Shown here piece after piece: positions 1 to 9,406 of a DNA stretch of 64,000 nucleotides. Within the stretch, counting starts at the first letter, position 1, and every line of letters begins with the position of its first letter. Both the position numbers and the translations under genes were made by a program. The DNA comes from Gemmatimonadota bacterium (GTDB taxonomy: Bacteria > Gemmatimonadota > Gemmatimonadetes > Gemmatimonadales > Gemmatimonadaceae): assembly GCA_014192065.1 (NCBI GenBank), contig BJHH01000003.1:171835-235834 (forward strand), in the 5' to 3' direction. The notes below the pieces were generated by a model. It was not told where the DNA came from. It saw nothing but the letters and a program-made list of their open reading frames with translations, and ran no database searches.

Positions 1-227
1 AAGTGCTGCAGCAACCGGGTCGCGCGGCCTACGAGAAGCACCAGCAGTCCGGTCGCAAACGGATCGAGTGTGCCCGCGTGGCCGATGCGCTGTTCACCAA
101 GCACGCGGCGCGCCACCGAGACGACGTCGTGAGACGAGACCCCGGCCGCCTTGTCTACGAGCAGCAGTCCGTCAACCGCCGGTGGCGTCGTCAGAGGTAT
201 TCCCTGGTCCGCCTGCAGCCGTCGCAT
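1..227 (-). CDS. truB: tRNA pseudouridine(55) synthase TruB, 3' end cut by window
   Basis: N-terminal 75 residues of TruB, which makes pseudouridine at position 55 of the tRNA T-loop. The protein shows DGLLLVDKAAGVSSHDVV followed by the catalytic HAGTLDPFATGLL motif, whose Asp is the nucleophile in this family. The coding sequence runs off the left edge. The only good in-frame start I see is ATG at 227, which overlaps the 3' end of rbfA by 56 bp; a CTG closer to the conserved region would be an unusual alternative. It is the last gene of the rimP-nusA-ylxQ-infB-rbfA-truB order that is common in bacteria. Confidence 0.9.
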   Translation of the reverse strand, partial: MRRLQADQGIPLTTPPAVDGLLLVDKAAGVSSHDVVSVARRVLGEQRIGHAGTLDPFATGLLVLLVGRATRLLQH

Positions 228-603
228 CCGTTGCGTCGACCGCCGGCTGAACCGACTTGATGGTGGCGAGCAGCGTCTCAATGCGGGCCGCGCGAGCGAC
301 GCTTTCATCGAGACGGAAGTTGAGGCGCGGGGCAAGGCGCAGTCGCAACGCGCGCCCGATACGCGACCGAAAGGTCGGCGCGATCGCCTGCAACCCATCG
401 AAGGTCGCGGACTTCTCCGGCTCGTCCGCGAAGATGCTGACGAAGACGTTCGCCTCGACGAGGTCGCGGGACATCTCCACCCCCGTGACGGTCACGAACC
501 CCGTCACGCGCGCGTCTCGCACACCCTCGGCGAGGATCATGGCGATCTCCTCGCGGACCGCCGCCGCTACGCGGTCCGGGCGTCTCGTGTCACGCGGTGG
601 CAT
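172..603 (-). CDS. rbfA: 30S ribosome-binding factor RbfA
   Basis: A 143-residue RbfA, a KH-like protein needed for late 30S maturation and 16S rRNA 5'-end processing. The start MPPRDTRRPDRVAAAVREEI and the region VRDARVTGFVTVTGVEMSRDL match the family, as does LRLAPRLNFRLDESV in the second half. The C-terminal tail after about residue 120 is Ala/Thr/Asp/Gly-rich and probably disordered. It starts 30 bp after infB and overlaps truB, so it is likely co-transcribed with both. Confidence 0.92.
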   Translation of the reverse strand: MPPRDTRRPDRVAAAVREEIAMILAEGVRDARVTGFVTVTGVEMSRDLVEANVFVSIFADEPEKSATFDGLQAIAPTFRSRIGRALRLRLAPRLNFRLDESVARAARIETLLATIKSVQPAVDATDATAAGGPGNTSDDATGG

Positions 604-633
604 GGCATCGCCTCAGTCGGACAATGGAGGCGA

Positions 634-3453
634 TCAGCCGGCCGACGCCGACTGAAGGGTGCGGGCGACGGTCTCCTTTTTGTAGCACTCGAGCATATCG
701 CCGACCTTCAAATCATTGAAGTTCTCCACGCCGATACCACACTCGAAGCCGTCCTTGACTTCCTTGACGTCGTCCTTGAAGCGACGGAGTGACGCGATCG
801 CGCCCTCGTACACTTCCTTGCCGTCGCGCATAACGCGAATCCGGCCTGTCCGATTGATCACGCCGCTCTTGACGTGGCAGCCGGCGATGGTGCCAATCTT
901 GGAAACCTTGAACGTCTCGCGGACTTCTGCATCGCCGAGGATGATTTCCTTCTCCTCTGGGCGCAGCATGCCTTCAAGAGCGGCGCGCACATCAGCCACC
1001 GCCTCGTAGATGATTTTGTAGAGGCGGACATCCACGCCTTCGCGATCGGCCGCCGTGCGCGCCTTGTTGTCGGGACGCACGTGGAAACCAATGATGATCG
1101 CACCCGACGCCTTGGCGAGCAGGATGTCGCCTTCGGTGATGGCACCGACCGCGCGCTGCAAGACTTCAACCGCGACCTCGCCCGACGACAGCGCGGCCAA
1201 TGCATCGGCGAGCGCTTCGGCCGGACCGCCCTGGTCGGCCTTGATGACGAGCTTGAGCGTGCGACGTTCGCCGCTCGCCGCGTGCGCCATGAAATCCTCG
1301 AGCGAGACAGCACCCTTCGCGGTGCGACGACTCTTGGCTTCGCGATCGAGCCGTTCACGCGTCTGGGCAATCTCACGCGCCTTCATTGAATCTTCGACGA
1401 CGAGGAACTGGTCGCCGGCCATCGGCACACCGCTCATGCCGAGCACCTGCACTGGCATGGCAGGACCGGCGTCCTTGACCGCTTTGCCGCGCTCATCGAG
1501 GAGCGCGCGCACGCGACCCGAGAAGAGTCCGCAGATGAAGTCGTCGCCGACGCGGAGGGTCCCGTTCTCGACGAGCACGGTCGCGACCGGACCCTTCCCC
1601 GCATCGAGTTGGGCTTCAACGACGGCGCCTGTCGCCTTCCGATCGGGGTTCGACTTGAGGTCGAGGATTTCGGCCTGCAGGAGAATCTGGTCGAGCAACG
1701 TGTCGACGTTCGTGCCCTTCTTGGCGCTGATTTCCGAATGGAGGACTTGGCCGCCAAACTCTTCAAGCACGACGCCGTACTGGAGGAGTTCCTGCTTGAC
1801 CTTCATCGCGTTGGCGGCGGGAAGGTCGATCTTGTTGATGGCCACGATGATGGGCACGCCGGCGTTCTTGGCATGCGAAATCGCTTCGATCGTCTGCGGC
1901 ATGACCGAGTCATCCGCCGCCACAACGAGGACCACGATGTCCGTCACCTGCGCACCTCGCGCGCGCATCGCCGTGAAGGCCTCGTGGCCTGGCGTGTCCA
2001 GGAAAGTGACGTGCTTGCCGTTTGCGGCCGTGACGTGGTAGGCACCGATGTGCTGGGTGATGCCACCGGCCTCGCCTGCCACGACGTTGGCTTTGCGGAT
2101 GAAGTCGAGCAACGACGTCTTCCCGTGGTCGACGTGACCCATGATCGTGACGACCGGTGGACGCGACTTCAGCGACTCGGGCGCATCGACCGGCGCCTCT
2201 TCCACCGAGGCGGCGTACTCTTCTTCGCGCACCGCGTTGTACCCGAACTCCGATGCGATCATTTCGATCTGGTCGAAATCGAGGCGTTGATTAATCGTGA
2301 CCATCAACCCGAGGTGCTTGAACGCAAAACTGACGATCTGCGTGGCTGGAATCTTGAGGATGCCGGCGAGCTCGCTGACCGTGATGAATTCATTGACGCG
2401 AACCAGCTTCTTCTCGACCTCAGCGGCCGCGGCGCGCATGGCGTTGAGTTCGTCACGATCCACTTCCTCAGGGCGGCGGCGCTTCGCCGGTCCGCCCGTC
2501 ATCTGCTTCATCGTCCGGAAGATGTTGGCCGACACCGCTTCCTGGTCCACTGCGCCGCGCTTGCCCTTGCGCCGGCGAGCGCCGCTGGACGGCATCGGTC
2601 CGCTGATCGAGCCCGGCGGGCCACCACGGCCACCACTAGTCGGTGCAGGCCGGACGTCACGCCGTGCACCACCGCCTGGCTGGCCAGGCGAAGCCGACGC
2701 GATCGGTCGCGGCGGGAACGGCAAGTTGCCCATGCCGGGGCGGGCACGCGGTGCGCCCGGAACCACCGAGCGCGGACGTGGCCGCGCCGACGCGGCTAAG
2801 ACTGGCGCCGACGCCGATGCGACTGGCGTGAAAACGGGTGCGGTGCTCGTGGCCGGTCGTGCCGGCGCGACGATCACTGGCGTGTGCGGGACGGCGGCCA
2901 TGAGGGGCGTGACTGCCACAGGCAGAGCGACCGGTGCAACGCGCTCCGGTTGCTGCTCCGCTTCGACCACCACCGGTGCCGGCGCTTCGAGCACAGGCTC
3001 AGATTCTGGTTCAGGCTCCGGCGTCTCGACGAACGGAGCCGGGGGCGGCGCCACGCGGCGACGCGTCGCCTTGGTCGCCTCCGGCGGTGCGACAGGTTCC
3101 GGCTCGAGCGTCGACTTGGCCTTTGCCTTGGGAGCGGGCTTCGCTGGCTTGGCCGCCTCAGCAGACTTCGCGGACTCTTTCGCCTTCGCCTCTGGCTCTG
3201 CGGCTTCGACGGCTGGCGCGGCACCGGTGGTACGACGGCGACGGGCGGGCGCGGAGACCGGAGCAGCCGACGCAGCGGCGCGCGTGCGCTTGTCGCGTTC
3301 CCAGCGCGTGCGTGCACGTGCGACGTGTTCGTCAGTGAGCGGCGTGATATGGCTGCGCACGGTCACGTCGAGTGATCGCAGCATGGCCACGACCTCCTCG
3401 CTCGTAATGCCGAATTCCGAAGCCAGATCCGTTACGCGAAGCTTTGTTGACAC
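634..3453 (-). CDS. infB: translation initiation factor IF-2
   Basis: A 939-residue IF-2, the GTPase that brings initiator tRNA to the 30S subunit. It has an N-terminal IF2N subdomain (residues 1-50), then a long Ala/Pro/Glu/Lys- and Gly/Arg-rich linker (about 55-300), a second IF2N region (about 345-405) and the G domain. The G motifs are GHVDHGKT (439-446), DTPGH (486-490) and NKID (540-543). Domains II-IV follow, ending in the fMet-tRNA-binding domain. The start is GTG at 3453. It sits between an L7Ae-like gene and rbfA, as in many bacteria. The low-complexity linker is usual for GC-rich genomes. Confidence 0.97.
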   Translation of the reverse strand: MSTKLRVTDLASEFGITSEEVVAMLRSLDVTVRSHITPLTDEHVARARTRWERDKRTRAAASAAPVSAPARRRRTTGAAPAVEAAEPEAKAKESAKSAEAAKPAKPAPKAKAKSTLEPEPVAPPEATKATRRRVAPPPAPFVETPEPEPESEPVLEAPAPVVVEAEQQPERVAPVALPVAVTPLMAAVPHTPVIVAPARPATSTAPVFTPVASASAPVLAASARPRPRSVVPGAPRARPGMGNLPFPPRPIASASPGQPGGGARRDVRPAPTSGGRGGPPGSISGPMPSSGARRRKGKRGAVDQEAVSANIFRTMKQMTGGPAKRRRPEEVDRDELNAMRAAAAEVEKKLVRVNEFITVSELAGILKIPATQIVSFAFKHLGLMVTINQRLDFDQIEMIASEFGYNAVREEEYAASVEEAPVDAPESLKSRPPVVTIMGHVDHGKTSLLDFIRKANVVAGEAGGITQHIGAYHVTAANGKHVTFLDTPGHEAFTAMRARGAQVTDIVVLVVAADDSVMPQTIEAISHAKNAGVPIIVAINKIDLPAANAMKVKQELLQYGVVLEEFGGQVLHSEISAKKGTNVDTLLDQILLQAEILDLKSNPDRKATGAVVEAQLDAGKGPVATVLVENGTLRVGDDFICGLFSGRVRALLDERGKAVKDAGPAMPVQVLGMSGVPMAGDQFLVVEDSMKAREIAQTRERLDREAKSRRTAKGAVSLEDFMAHAASGERRTLKLVIKADQGGPAEALADALAALSSGEVAVEVLQRAVGAITEGDILLAKASGAIIIGFHVRPDNKARTAADREGVDVRLYKIIYEAVADVRAALEGMLRPEEKEIILGDAEVRETFKVSKIGTIAGCHVKSGVINRTGRIRVMRDGKEVYEGAIASLRRFKDDVKEVKDGFECGIGVENFNDLKVGDMLECYKKETVARTLQSASAG

Positions 3454-3472
3454 CCCTACCTCCGTTGTGCCG

Positions 3473-3796
3473 TCACGGGCTCATCGGGGCCAATGCCCCG
3501 CGGATACCCCGCGCCAGCGCTTCATCCACCACCGCGACGACCGTCGTGGTTTCACGCCCCACCGCGGCACCGAGATCCCCCGCGGTCACACCACCGATCA
3601 CCAACACATGCCTCGCCGCGAGTAGCGGCAACACCTTTGTGCGGCTGTTTTCCGCCGCATCGTCCGCGACCAGCGTGAGCCGAACCGAACGCTTCCCCAC
3701 TGCTGCCTTCACCTGCTCGACGCCAACGACCACCGACCGCGCACGAAGCCCGAGCCCCAGCAAACCACGAACCTTCACCCACTGGGCCGCGCTCAT
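3473..3796 (-). CDS. L7Ae/YlxQ-like ribosomal protein
   Basis: A small protein in the YlxQ position between nusA and infB. The region KVRGLLGLGLRARSVVVG, followed by RLTLVADDAAENSRTKVLPLL, resembles the L7Ae/L30e/S12e RNA-binding fold. Its exact role is not settled in bacteria. I chose ATG 3796, 46 bp after the nusA stop, because the conserved region starts about ten residues later. A GTG at 3850 would overlap the nusA stop by 8 bp, add 18 residues and has an AAGGAAGG stretch upstream, so it is a real alternative. No separate YlxR (DUF448) gene is visible, although YlxR commonly lies here. Confidence 0.7.
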   Translation of the reverse strand: MSAAQWVKVRGLLGLGLRARSVVVGVEQVKAAVGKRSVRLTLVADDAAENSRTKVLPLLAARHVLVIGGVTAGDLGAAVGRETTTVVAVVDEALARGIRGALAPMSP

Positions 3797-3842
3797 CGTG
3801 ACCGACTTCGCGGGCCGAGTGCCTACTCCACCGCGCGGGTCG

Positions 3843-5210
3843 TCACGCACCCTGCGGCGCGCCTTCCTTTGCTGCTGTTGCGGCGCCTGCGCTGTCGCTC
3901 GCGTCCGCACCCTCGTCGGTCAGTTCGTTGATGAGCTTCATGATGCGCTCCGCTTCCTCCGGCGCGATGCCGGGGAGACGGAGAAAATCTTCCTTATCGA
4001 GATCGATAATGTCGTTGAGCGTGGCGTAGCCACCAGCCTCGAGCACGGCGACCGTCGCCGGCGGCAGTCCCTCAAGATCCGACAGCTTGACGTCGGAGCC
4101 AACCTCGATCGCCTGTTCCTCTTCCGGCAGTGGCTGGAAGAGCGGCGCCTCACCACTGCGCTCGAGCCATTCGCGACTCGAGTACAGTTCGATTTTCCAC
4201 TCTGTCAGTTCCGATGCGAGGCGCACGTTCTGGCCGTTGCGGCCGATAGCCAGCGAGAGCTGGTCCTCGTCCACGACGGCCTGAATGGTCTTCGTCGCCG
4301 GGTCGCTGAATACGCGTGCGACCTTGGCGGGAGCGAGTGCGAGACGCGCGAACCGTTCCGGATCGGACGACCACGGGACGATGTCGATGCGCTCGCCGCC
4401 GAGTTCCTGTACAACGGTCTGCACCCGCGAACCCTTCATCCCAACGCAGGCACCCACCGGATCGATCGCTTCGTCGCGCGAGAACACCGCGATCTTGGTG
4501 CGGCTGCCCACTTCGCGGGCGGCGGCGCGGATCTCGACGATTCCCTGCTGCAACTCTGGCACTTCGAGGCGGAACAGCGCCTTCACGAAAAGGGCGTCAC
4601 CGCGCGAGAGCACGAGCCGCGGCCCCTTCGGCGTCTCCTCGACCTTTTTGAGTACGGCGCGAATCGGTTCACCCTGCTTGTAGTGCTCACGGTGATTCTG
4701 TTCGCGATACGGAATGATGGCCTCCGCCTCGCGGAACTTGTTCAACATCACCACGATCTTCCCGCGCTCGATCTGCTGGATCTCGCCAGACAGGAGGTCG
4801 CCGACACGACCAGCGAACTCGTCACGAATCTTCGTGCGTTCGCCTTCACGGACGCGCTGGACGATCCGCTGCTTCGCAGCCTGCACCGCAGAACGGCCAA
4901 ACTCGGCGAAATCCACGGCGGTCTCCATGACGTCACCGATCTGATAGGCCTCGTCCTCGTACCGGGCTTCTTCGAGCGTGATCTGGCTGGCCGGATCCTC
5001 GACCAGGGCGACGACGCTCTTGAGCAGCACGATGCGGATCTCGCCGCGGTCATCGTCGACCGTGACCTCAGCCTGAACGGTCGGGCCATGCTTTTTGGCC
5101 AAGGCGGCATGAATGCCGTCGCGCAGGAGCTCCGTAAGCTCCGAACGCTCGATCTGCTTCAGGTGCGCGAGTTCGCGGATCGCGGTCAGAATTTCAGTTG
5201 AACCAGCCAT
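3843..5210 (-). CDS. nusA: transcription termination/antitermination factor NusA
   Basis: A 455-residue NusA that binds RNA polymerase and nascent RNA and modulates pausing, termination and antitermination. The N-terminal polymerase-binding domain spans about residues 1-130, then S1 (RVGDLLSGEIQQIERGKIVVML) and two KH domains with GACVGMKGSRVQTVVQELGG and IGRNGQNVRLASELT. After the KH region there is a helix-hairpin-helix-like C-terminal segment (LSDLEGLPPATVAVLEAGG, then DFLRLPGIAPEEAERI). It lies 12 bp downstream of rimP. The Ala/Gly-rich tail is not conserved. Confidence 0.96.
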   Translation of the reverse strand: MAGSTEILTAIRELAHLKQIERSELTELLRDGIHAALAKKHGPTVQAEVTVDDDRGEIRIVLLKSVVALVEDPASQITLEEARYEDEAYQIGDVMETAVDFAEFGRSAVQAAKQRIVQRVREGERTKIRDEFAGRVGDLLSGEIQQIERGKIVVMLNKFREAEAIIPYREQNHREHYKQGEPIRAVLKKVEETPKGPRLVLSRGDALFVKALFRLEVPELQQGIVEIRAAAREVGSRTKIAVFSRDEAIDPVGACVGMKGSRVQTVVQELGGERIDIVPWSSDPERFARLALAPAKVARVFSDPATKTIQAVVDEDQLSLAIGRNGQNVRLASELTEWKIELYSSREWLERSGEAPLFQPLPEEEQAIEVGSDVKLSDLEGLPPATVAVLEAGGYATLNDIIDLDKEDFLRLPGIAPEEAERIMKLINELTDEGADASDSAGAATAAKEGAPQGA

Positions 5211-5222
5211 CGGGGATCGCCC

Positions 5223-5699
5223 TCAGGTATTCCAATGAACGGCGAGGCGGGCCTGCTCGATATCCGCCACCGCCAACTCGTGTTCCGTGCCTTTCAGGTC
5301 CCGCAACGTCACTGTTGCCGTATCGCCGTCACCAGCGACCCCGACAATCTCCACTTCGACATGTCCACCAACCGCGGCAAACCGCGCGCTCTTCACCGTC
5401 GCGCGCCGTCCCACGAACCGCTGCCAATCCTTCAGCGCCTTCAGCGGACGTTCGAGTCCCGGCGAGGACACCTCCAGCACATACCGACCGTCGATCAGGC
5501 CGGGTTCCGTGTCAAACCTCGCTTCAATTGCGCGCGACGCCCGCTCACAGTCCCCAACCTGTACTTTCTCGCCATCTCGCCGGTCAATCCGAACGTCGAC
5601 GACAGGCCTCGAACGCGGCCCCCCAATACGGACGTCTACGAGATCGTAGCCGATGGCATCAAGTTCTTTCTGGACAACAGCTTGCAGACTACTGCTCAC
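5223..5699 (-). CDS. rimP: ribosome maturation factor RimP
   Basis: A 158-residue RimP, needed for 30S assembly. The motifs GYDLVDVRI, DCERASRAIEARFD and YVLEVSSPGLERPL are characteristic. GTG at 5699 (VSSSLQAVVQKEL) is the likely start because the family begins there; an in-frame ATG 25 codons upstream would run into a terminator-like hairpin at 5725-5754. It is the first gene of the nusA/infB operon, so its leader probably carries the operon promoter, although I could not pick a clear one. Confidence 0.9.
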   Translation of the reverse strand: MSSSLQAVVQKELDAIGYDLVDVRIGGPRSRPVVDVRIDRRDGEKVQVGDCERASRAIEARFDTEPGLIDGRYVLEVSSPGLERPLKALKDWQRFVGRRATVKSARFAAVGGHVEVEIVGVAGDGDTATVTLRDLKGTEHELAVADIEQARLAVHWNT

Positions 5700-5724
5700 G
5701 TTGATTCTGCGACTCCAGCGGAGA

Positions 5725-5754
5725 CAAAAAAATGTGGGGCAACTTCCCCCACAT
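5725..5754 (-). terminator. intrinsic terminator after pgeF, or leader attenuator of rimP
   Basis: On the minus strand an 8-bp perfect stem (ATGTGGGG at 5732-5739 with CCCCACAT at 5747-5754, 7-nt loop) is followed by a run of seven U residues (5726-5732, the last pairing at the stem foot). It lies between pgeF and rimP in transcription order. The simplest reading is the terminator of murA-pgeF. It is only 26 bp upstream of the rimP start, so an attenuator role is possible. Confidence 0.75.
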
Positions 5755-5840
5755 CCTGCCGACGTTCCGAGCACCGCCGACCTTCTCCAATGATACGGCT
5801 CGGTCAGGGCGGCGTCAAGGCAAATCCAAGAGCAGCCAAC

Positions 5841-6569
5841 TCAATCGTCCTGGCGGGATGCGATCACCGCTATCTGACGCGCAGCATCGCCAGCGCGGTG
5901 CGAGAAGAACCGATCGTTGTCGCAACGGGTGCACGATTCGCTCGCCGACAGGTGGCCAACACCGGCGCCCTGTGCCTGCTCGGCGATGCGCCCCCGCAGA
6001 TCGACGCTCCGATGCCGGAATGTACGCGATCCCGTGAGCTGCTCGTACACGTCAGGGCCAACTTCGTAGCAGCGGCCGCAGACGGCAGGACCGAGATGCA
6101 GGTGCAGATCCTCCGCGGCGAGTCCGGACGCGGCCAACCGCCGTATGACCTGTTCGATCAGATGCGCTGCCGTCCCGCGCCAGCCGGCGTGGACCATGGC
6201 CACCACACCCGACGGGTGAGCCACGAACACCGGCACGCAATCGGCGATCGTCACCGCGGCGGCGATCGCGGGCGCGAATACGATATGCGCGTCCACGCCT
6301 TCGATGCGATGCCATCCGCTCCACGGATCTCCGTGCTCGGCGATGGCGACTCCGTGCACCTGCCGCGCACTCACGAGCCCCGTCTGGCCAGGCATCAGCG
6401 CGCGCTGCATCGCGTTCCAGCGCGCCGTATTGGCCTCAAGCGTCGCCGGCTCTGAGAGCGAAAAGTCTCCGAGCGCGCGCGTCGTCGTGAACGCTGTGAC
6501 GCCAAGGACCTCGAACTCGGCAACGCGTTCGCGGGTGGGCACGGTAGCCGACCCGGAAGGCGGATTCAT
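5841..6569 (-). CDS. pgeF: PgeF/YfiH-family purine nucleoside phosphorylase (laccase-domain protein)
   Basis: A 242-residue member of the YfiH/laccase-domain family, known as a metal-dependent purine nucleoside phosphorylase and linked in E. coli to peptidoglycan editing. Visible motifs are [20 protein letters not shown] and [10 protein letters not shown], which supply the conserved His/Cys metal ligands. The start is ATG 6569, which overlaps the murA stop as ATGA; in-frame codons upstream lie inside murA and are not conserved. Translational coupling to murA fits a cell-wall role. A terminator follows at 5725-5754. Confidence 0.88.
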   Translation of the reverse strand: MNPPSGSATVPTRERVAEFEVLGVTAFTTTRALGDFSLSEPATLEANTARWNAMQRALMPGQTGLVSARQVHGVAIAEHGDPWSGWHRIEGVDAHIVFAPAIAAAVTIADCVPVFVAHPSGVVAMVHAGWRGTAAHLIEQVIRRLAASGLAAEDLHLHLGPAVCGRCYEVGPDVYEQLTGSRTFRHRSVDLRGRIAEQAQGAGVGHLSASESCTRCDNDRFFSHRAGDAARQIAVIASRQDD

Positions 6570-7861
6570 CCCCGCCCGTTCTCCACTCGCCGGATGCTGG
6601 CGCCGAGCGCTTCGAGCCTCTCGTGGATGCGTTCGTAGCCACGCTCGATCTGTCCAACGTTGTTGATGACGCTCGTACCCTTGGCGCACAGCGCCGCGAT
6701 GAGCATCGCCATCCCGGCCCGGATATCGGGTGATTCCACCGTCGCACCGCGCAACGGTGATGGACCGGAGACGAGCGCCCGATGCGGATCGCAGAGCACG
6801 ATGCGCGCGCCCATCGACACCAACTTGTCGACGAAGAACATGCGGGACTCAAACATCTTCTCGTGCATCAGCACGAGGCCGTTGCACTGTGTGGCGGTGA
6901 CGATGGCGATGGACATCACGTCGGCCGGAAACGCTGGCCATGGCTGATCTTCCAGCTTGGGCACATGTCCGCCGAGGTCGTTCTGGATGTCCAGTGACTG
7001 CTTCGCCGGGACAACCAGCGCCTTCCCATCCACGACGGTCGTGACGCCGAGCCGCTCGAAGCCCATCCGCACGGAACGGAGGTGCTCGACACCAGCGTCT
7101 TCGATGCGGAGTTCGGACTTCGTGACGGCGGCGAGGCCGATGAACGACCCGACCTCGATGTGATCCGGACCGATCGTGTGCGTGGCGCTGCCCAGTGACG
7201 CGCCACCGGTGATGGTGAGTTCGTTCGTACCGATCCCCTGAATGGTCGCACCGAGTGCGACGAGGAAACGGCAGAGATCCTGCACATGGGGCTCGGACGC
7301 GACGTTGCGCAGCACCGTGGTCCCGCTCGCCGCCACGGCCGCCATGACGGCATTCTCCGTGCCGGTGACGCTCGGCTCGTCGAGGAACACATCAGCACCC
7401 TTCAGTCCCCTGGTCGTGAACTTGATGCGGTCGGTGAACTCATGCGCCGCACCGAGCTGTTCGAGGGCGAGAAAGTGAGTGTCGAGCCGACGGCGTCCGA
7501 TGACGTCGCCACCAGGGGGGGTGAGTTCGACCTCACCGACCCGGGCCAGCAGCGGAGCCGCGAGCAGGATCGACGCGCGGATTCGCGCACACAGCGCCGG
7601 ATCGAGCGCGCCGCGCTTGATCGTCTTGGCGTGGATCTGCAGCGTATTGCGTCCGGACCAGTCGGCCTCAGCACCGGTGGTGCGCACGAGTTCGACGAGT
7701 GTCTCGATATCGCGGATGCGCGGGACGTTTTCGAGCGTCACCGGCCGGTCCGTGAGGAGCGTAGCGGCCACGATGGGCAGCGCGGCATTCTTGTTGCCGC
7801 TTGGGCGGATCGCTCCCGAGAGGGGGCGGCTCCCTTCGACGATGAACTGGAGACTCGACAC
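6566..7861 (-). CDS. murA: UDP-N-acetylglucosamine 1-carboxyvinyltransferase (Cys-to-Asp MurA)
   Basis: A 431-residue MurA that transfers enolpyruvate from PEP to UDP-GlcNAc, the first committed step of peptidoglycan synthesis in the cytoplasm. [16 protein letters not shown] at residue 21 and the repeated EPT-type inside-out barrel are clear. The catalytic loop reads [15 protein letters not shown], with Asp119 where E. coli has Cys115. In the family, Cys-to-Asp enzymes (for example in Mycobacterium) remain active and resist fosfomycin. It is coupled to pgeF and preceded by a 117-bp gap after gatB that should hold its promoter. Confidence 0.95.
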   Translation of the reverse strand: MSSLQFIVEGSRPLSGAIRPSGNKNAALPIVAATLLTDRPVTLENVPRIRDIETLVELVRTTGAEADWSGRNTLQIHAKTIKRGALDPALCARIRASILLAAPLLARVGEVELTPPGGDVIGRRRLDTHFLALEQLGAAHEFTDRIKFTTRGLKGADVFLDEPSVTGTENAVMAAVAASGTTVLRNVASEPHVQDLCRFLVALGATIQGIGTNELTITGGASLGSATHTIGPDHIEVGSFIGLAAVTKSELRIEDAGVEHLRSVRMGFERLGVTTVVDGKALVVPAKQSLDIQNDLGGHVPKLEDQPWPAFPADVMSIAIVTATQCNGLVLMHEKMFESRMFFVDKLVSMGARIVLCDPHRALVSGPSPLRGATVESPDIRAGMAMLIAALCAKGTSVINNVGQIERGYERIHERLEALGASIRRVENGRG

Positions 7862-7978
7862 GGCGCGTTGCGCTCGGGTACGGGACTGGAGCGGATGGCA
7901 TCAACGGATGCCGAAGGATGATAACGCACACGGGCTGCGGGCGACGACCCTCACGCACTCCCCGCCGCTCTACCCGCC

Positions 7979-9406
7979 CTACCGACCGACGCGCTCGCCG
8001 ATCAACTGACTGAGTTTTTGGGGATCGGCGCTGCCCTGCGACTTCTTCATGACCAGCCCGATAAGCACGCCCTGGAGGCGACGCTCGCCACCGATGAACC
8101 GCGCGGCCTCGTCGGGATTCTCCTTAAAGACGTCGTCGACCCAACCACGCAGAGAGGTCTCGTCACCGACCAAGAGCAGGCCGTCGCGCTCGGCGATCAG
8201 GCGGGCCGCGCCACCCTCAGCGACCAACGTCGCGTAAATCGTCTTCGCGGCCGTGTTGCTGACGGTGCCAGCCTTCACCATGCGAATGAGTTCGGCGAGC
8301 GCCTCGGCCGGAACCGGAATCCCCGTCCCAGCTCCCGCCGCATTGCGCGCGGCGAGCACCTCACCCATCACCCAGTGCGCGGCGGCCTTCGAGTCGCCTG
8401 AGCCGCGCGCGACGACCTCGAAGTAATCCCCGAGCGATGGCTCCGCGGTGAGCAGATCCGCCTCGACGGCGGAGACCGCGAAGTCGGTCCGATAGCGTAC
8501 ACGCCGCGCTGAGGGAAACTCCGGGAGCGTCGCGCGGATGCCCTCGATGTAAGCGCGGGAGAGCACAAGCGGCGGAAGGTCAGGATCCGGGAAGTAGCGG
8601 TAGTCCTGGCTCCCTTCTTTAGACCGCGCGGGCCGCACGCTGTTCCGGTCGGCGTCATAGAGCATCGTCTGCTGGACGACGGCGCCGCCGGCATCGTGCA
8701 CGGCGCAGTGGCGCGCAAACTCGATCTCGAGCGCGCGCTCGACGTTCGAGAACGCGTTGAGGTTCTTGATCTCCGTTCGCGTCCGCAGCGCTTGTTCGCC
8801 GTGCCGCCGCGCGCTGACGTTCGCGTCCACTCGGAGGCTTCCCTCCTCCATCGAACAATCAGATACGCCGGCGTACAAGAGGATTTCCTTGACAGCGCGC
8901 AGGTAGGCGCCAGCCTCAGCGCTCGAGGAGAGCTCCGGCTCACTCACGATTTCGATGAGTGGTACGCCCGAGCGATTGAGATCGATAGCCGTATACCCCG
9001 CGAACCGGTCGTGCACCGACTTGCCGGCGTCCTCCTCCATATGGATGCGCGTAATGCCGATGGTGCGTCCGCTGGCCAACGCCACGAATCCATGCTCGCA
9101 CAGCGGCATTTCGAACTGCGAGATCTGGTAGCCCTTCGGCAGGTCGGGGTAGAAATAATTCTTGCGTGCGAAGACCGAGCGTTCGCGAATCGCGCAGCCC
9201 AACGCGAGCCCTGAGCGCACAGCGAACTCTACGGCACGCCCGTTCAGCACGGGTAGCGCACCGGGGAGCGCGAGGCAGACCGGACAGGTGTTCTGGTTCG
9301 GCGGGTCGCCGAACTGCGTCGAGCAGCGGCAGAACACTTTGGTGCGCGTGCGGAGTTGCACATGCACTTCGAGCCCGACGACCATTTCGTAGCGGCCGTG
9401 GCTCAT
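7979..9406 (-). CDS. gatB: Asp-tRNA(Asn)/Glu-tRNA(Gln) amidotransferase subunit B
   Basis: A 475-residue GatB, the subunit that binds mischarged tRNA and phosphorylates its Glu/Asp side chain before amidation. The N-terminus YEMVVGLEVHVQLRTRTKVF, then CRCSTQFGDPPNQNTCPVCLALPG with its Cys zinc ligands, and DLNRSGVPLIEIVSEPE are diagnostic. The C-terminal YqeY-like domain covers about the last 150 residues. ATG 9406 overlaps the gatA stop by 4 bp. The gatC-gatA-gatB order implies indirect synthesis of Gln-tRNA and/or Asn-tRNA. Confidence 0.97.
   Translation of the reverse strand: MSHGRYEMVVGLEVHVQLRTRTKVFCRCSTQFGDPPNQNTCPVCLALPGALPVLNGRAVEFAVRSGLALGCAIRERSVFARKNYFYPDLPKGYQISQFEMPLCEHGFVALASGRTIGITRIHMEEDAGKSVHDRFAGYTAIDLNRSGVPLIEIVSEPELSSSAEAGAYLRAVKEILLYAGVSDCSMEEGSLRVDANVSARRHGEQALRTRTEIKNLNAFSNVERALEIEFARHCAVHDAGGAVVQQTMLYDADRNSVRPARSKEGSQDYRYFPDPDLPPLVLSRAYIEGIRATLPEFPSARRVRYRTDFAVSAVEADLLTAEPSLGDYFEVVARGSGDSKAAAHWVMGEVLAARNAAGAGTGIPVPAEALAELIRMVKAGTVSNTAAKTIYATLVAEGGAARLIAERDGLLLVGDETSLRGWVDDVFKENPDEAARFIGGERRLQGVLIGLVMKKSQGSADPQKLSQLIGERVGR

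Noticed and set aside
3444-5201. Long plus-strand frame opposite nusA
   Set aside because: A shadow of GC-rich nusA; composition is odd and no family is seen.
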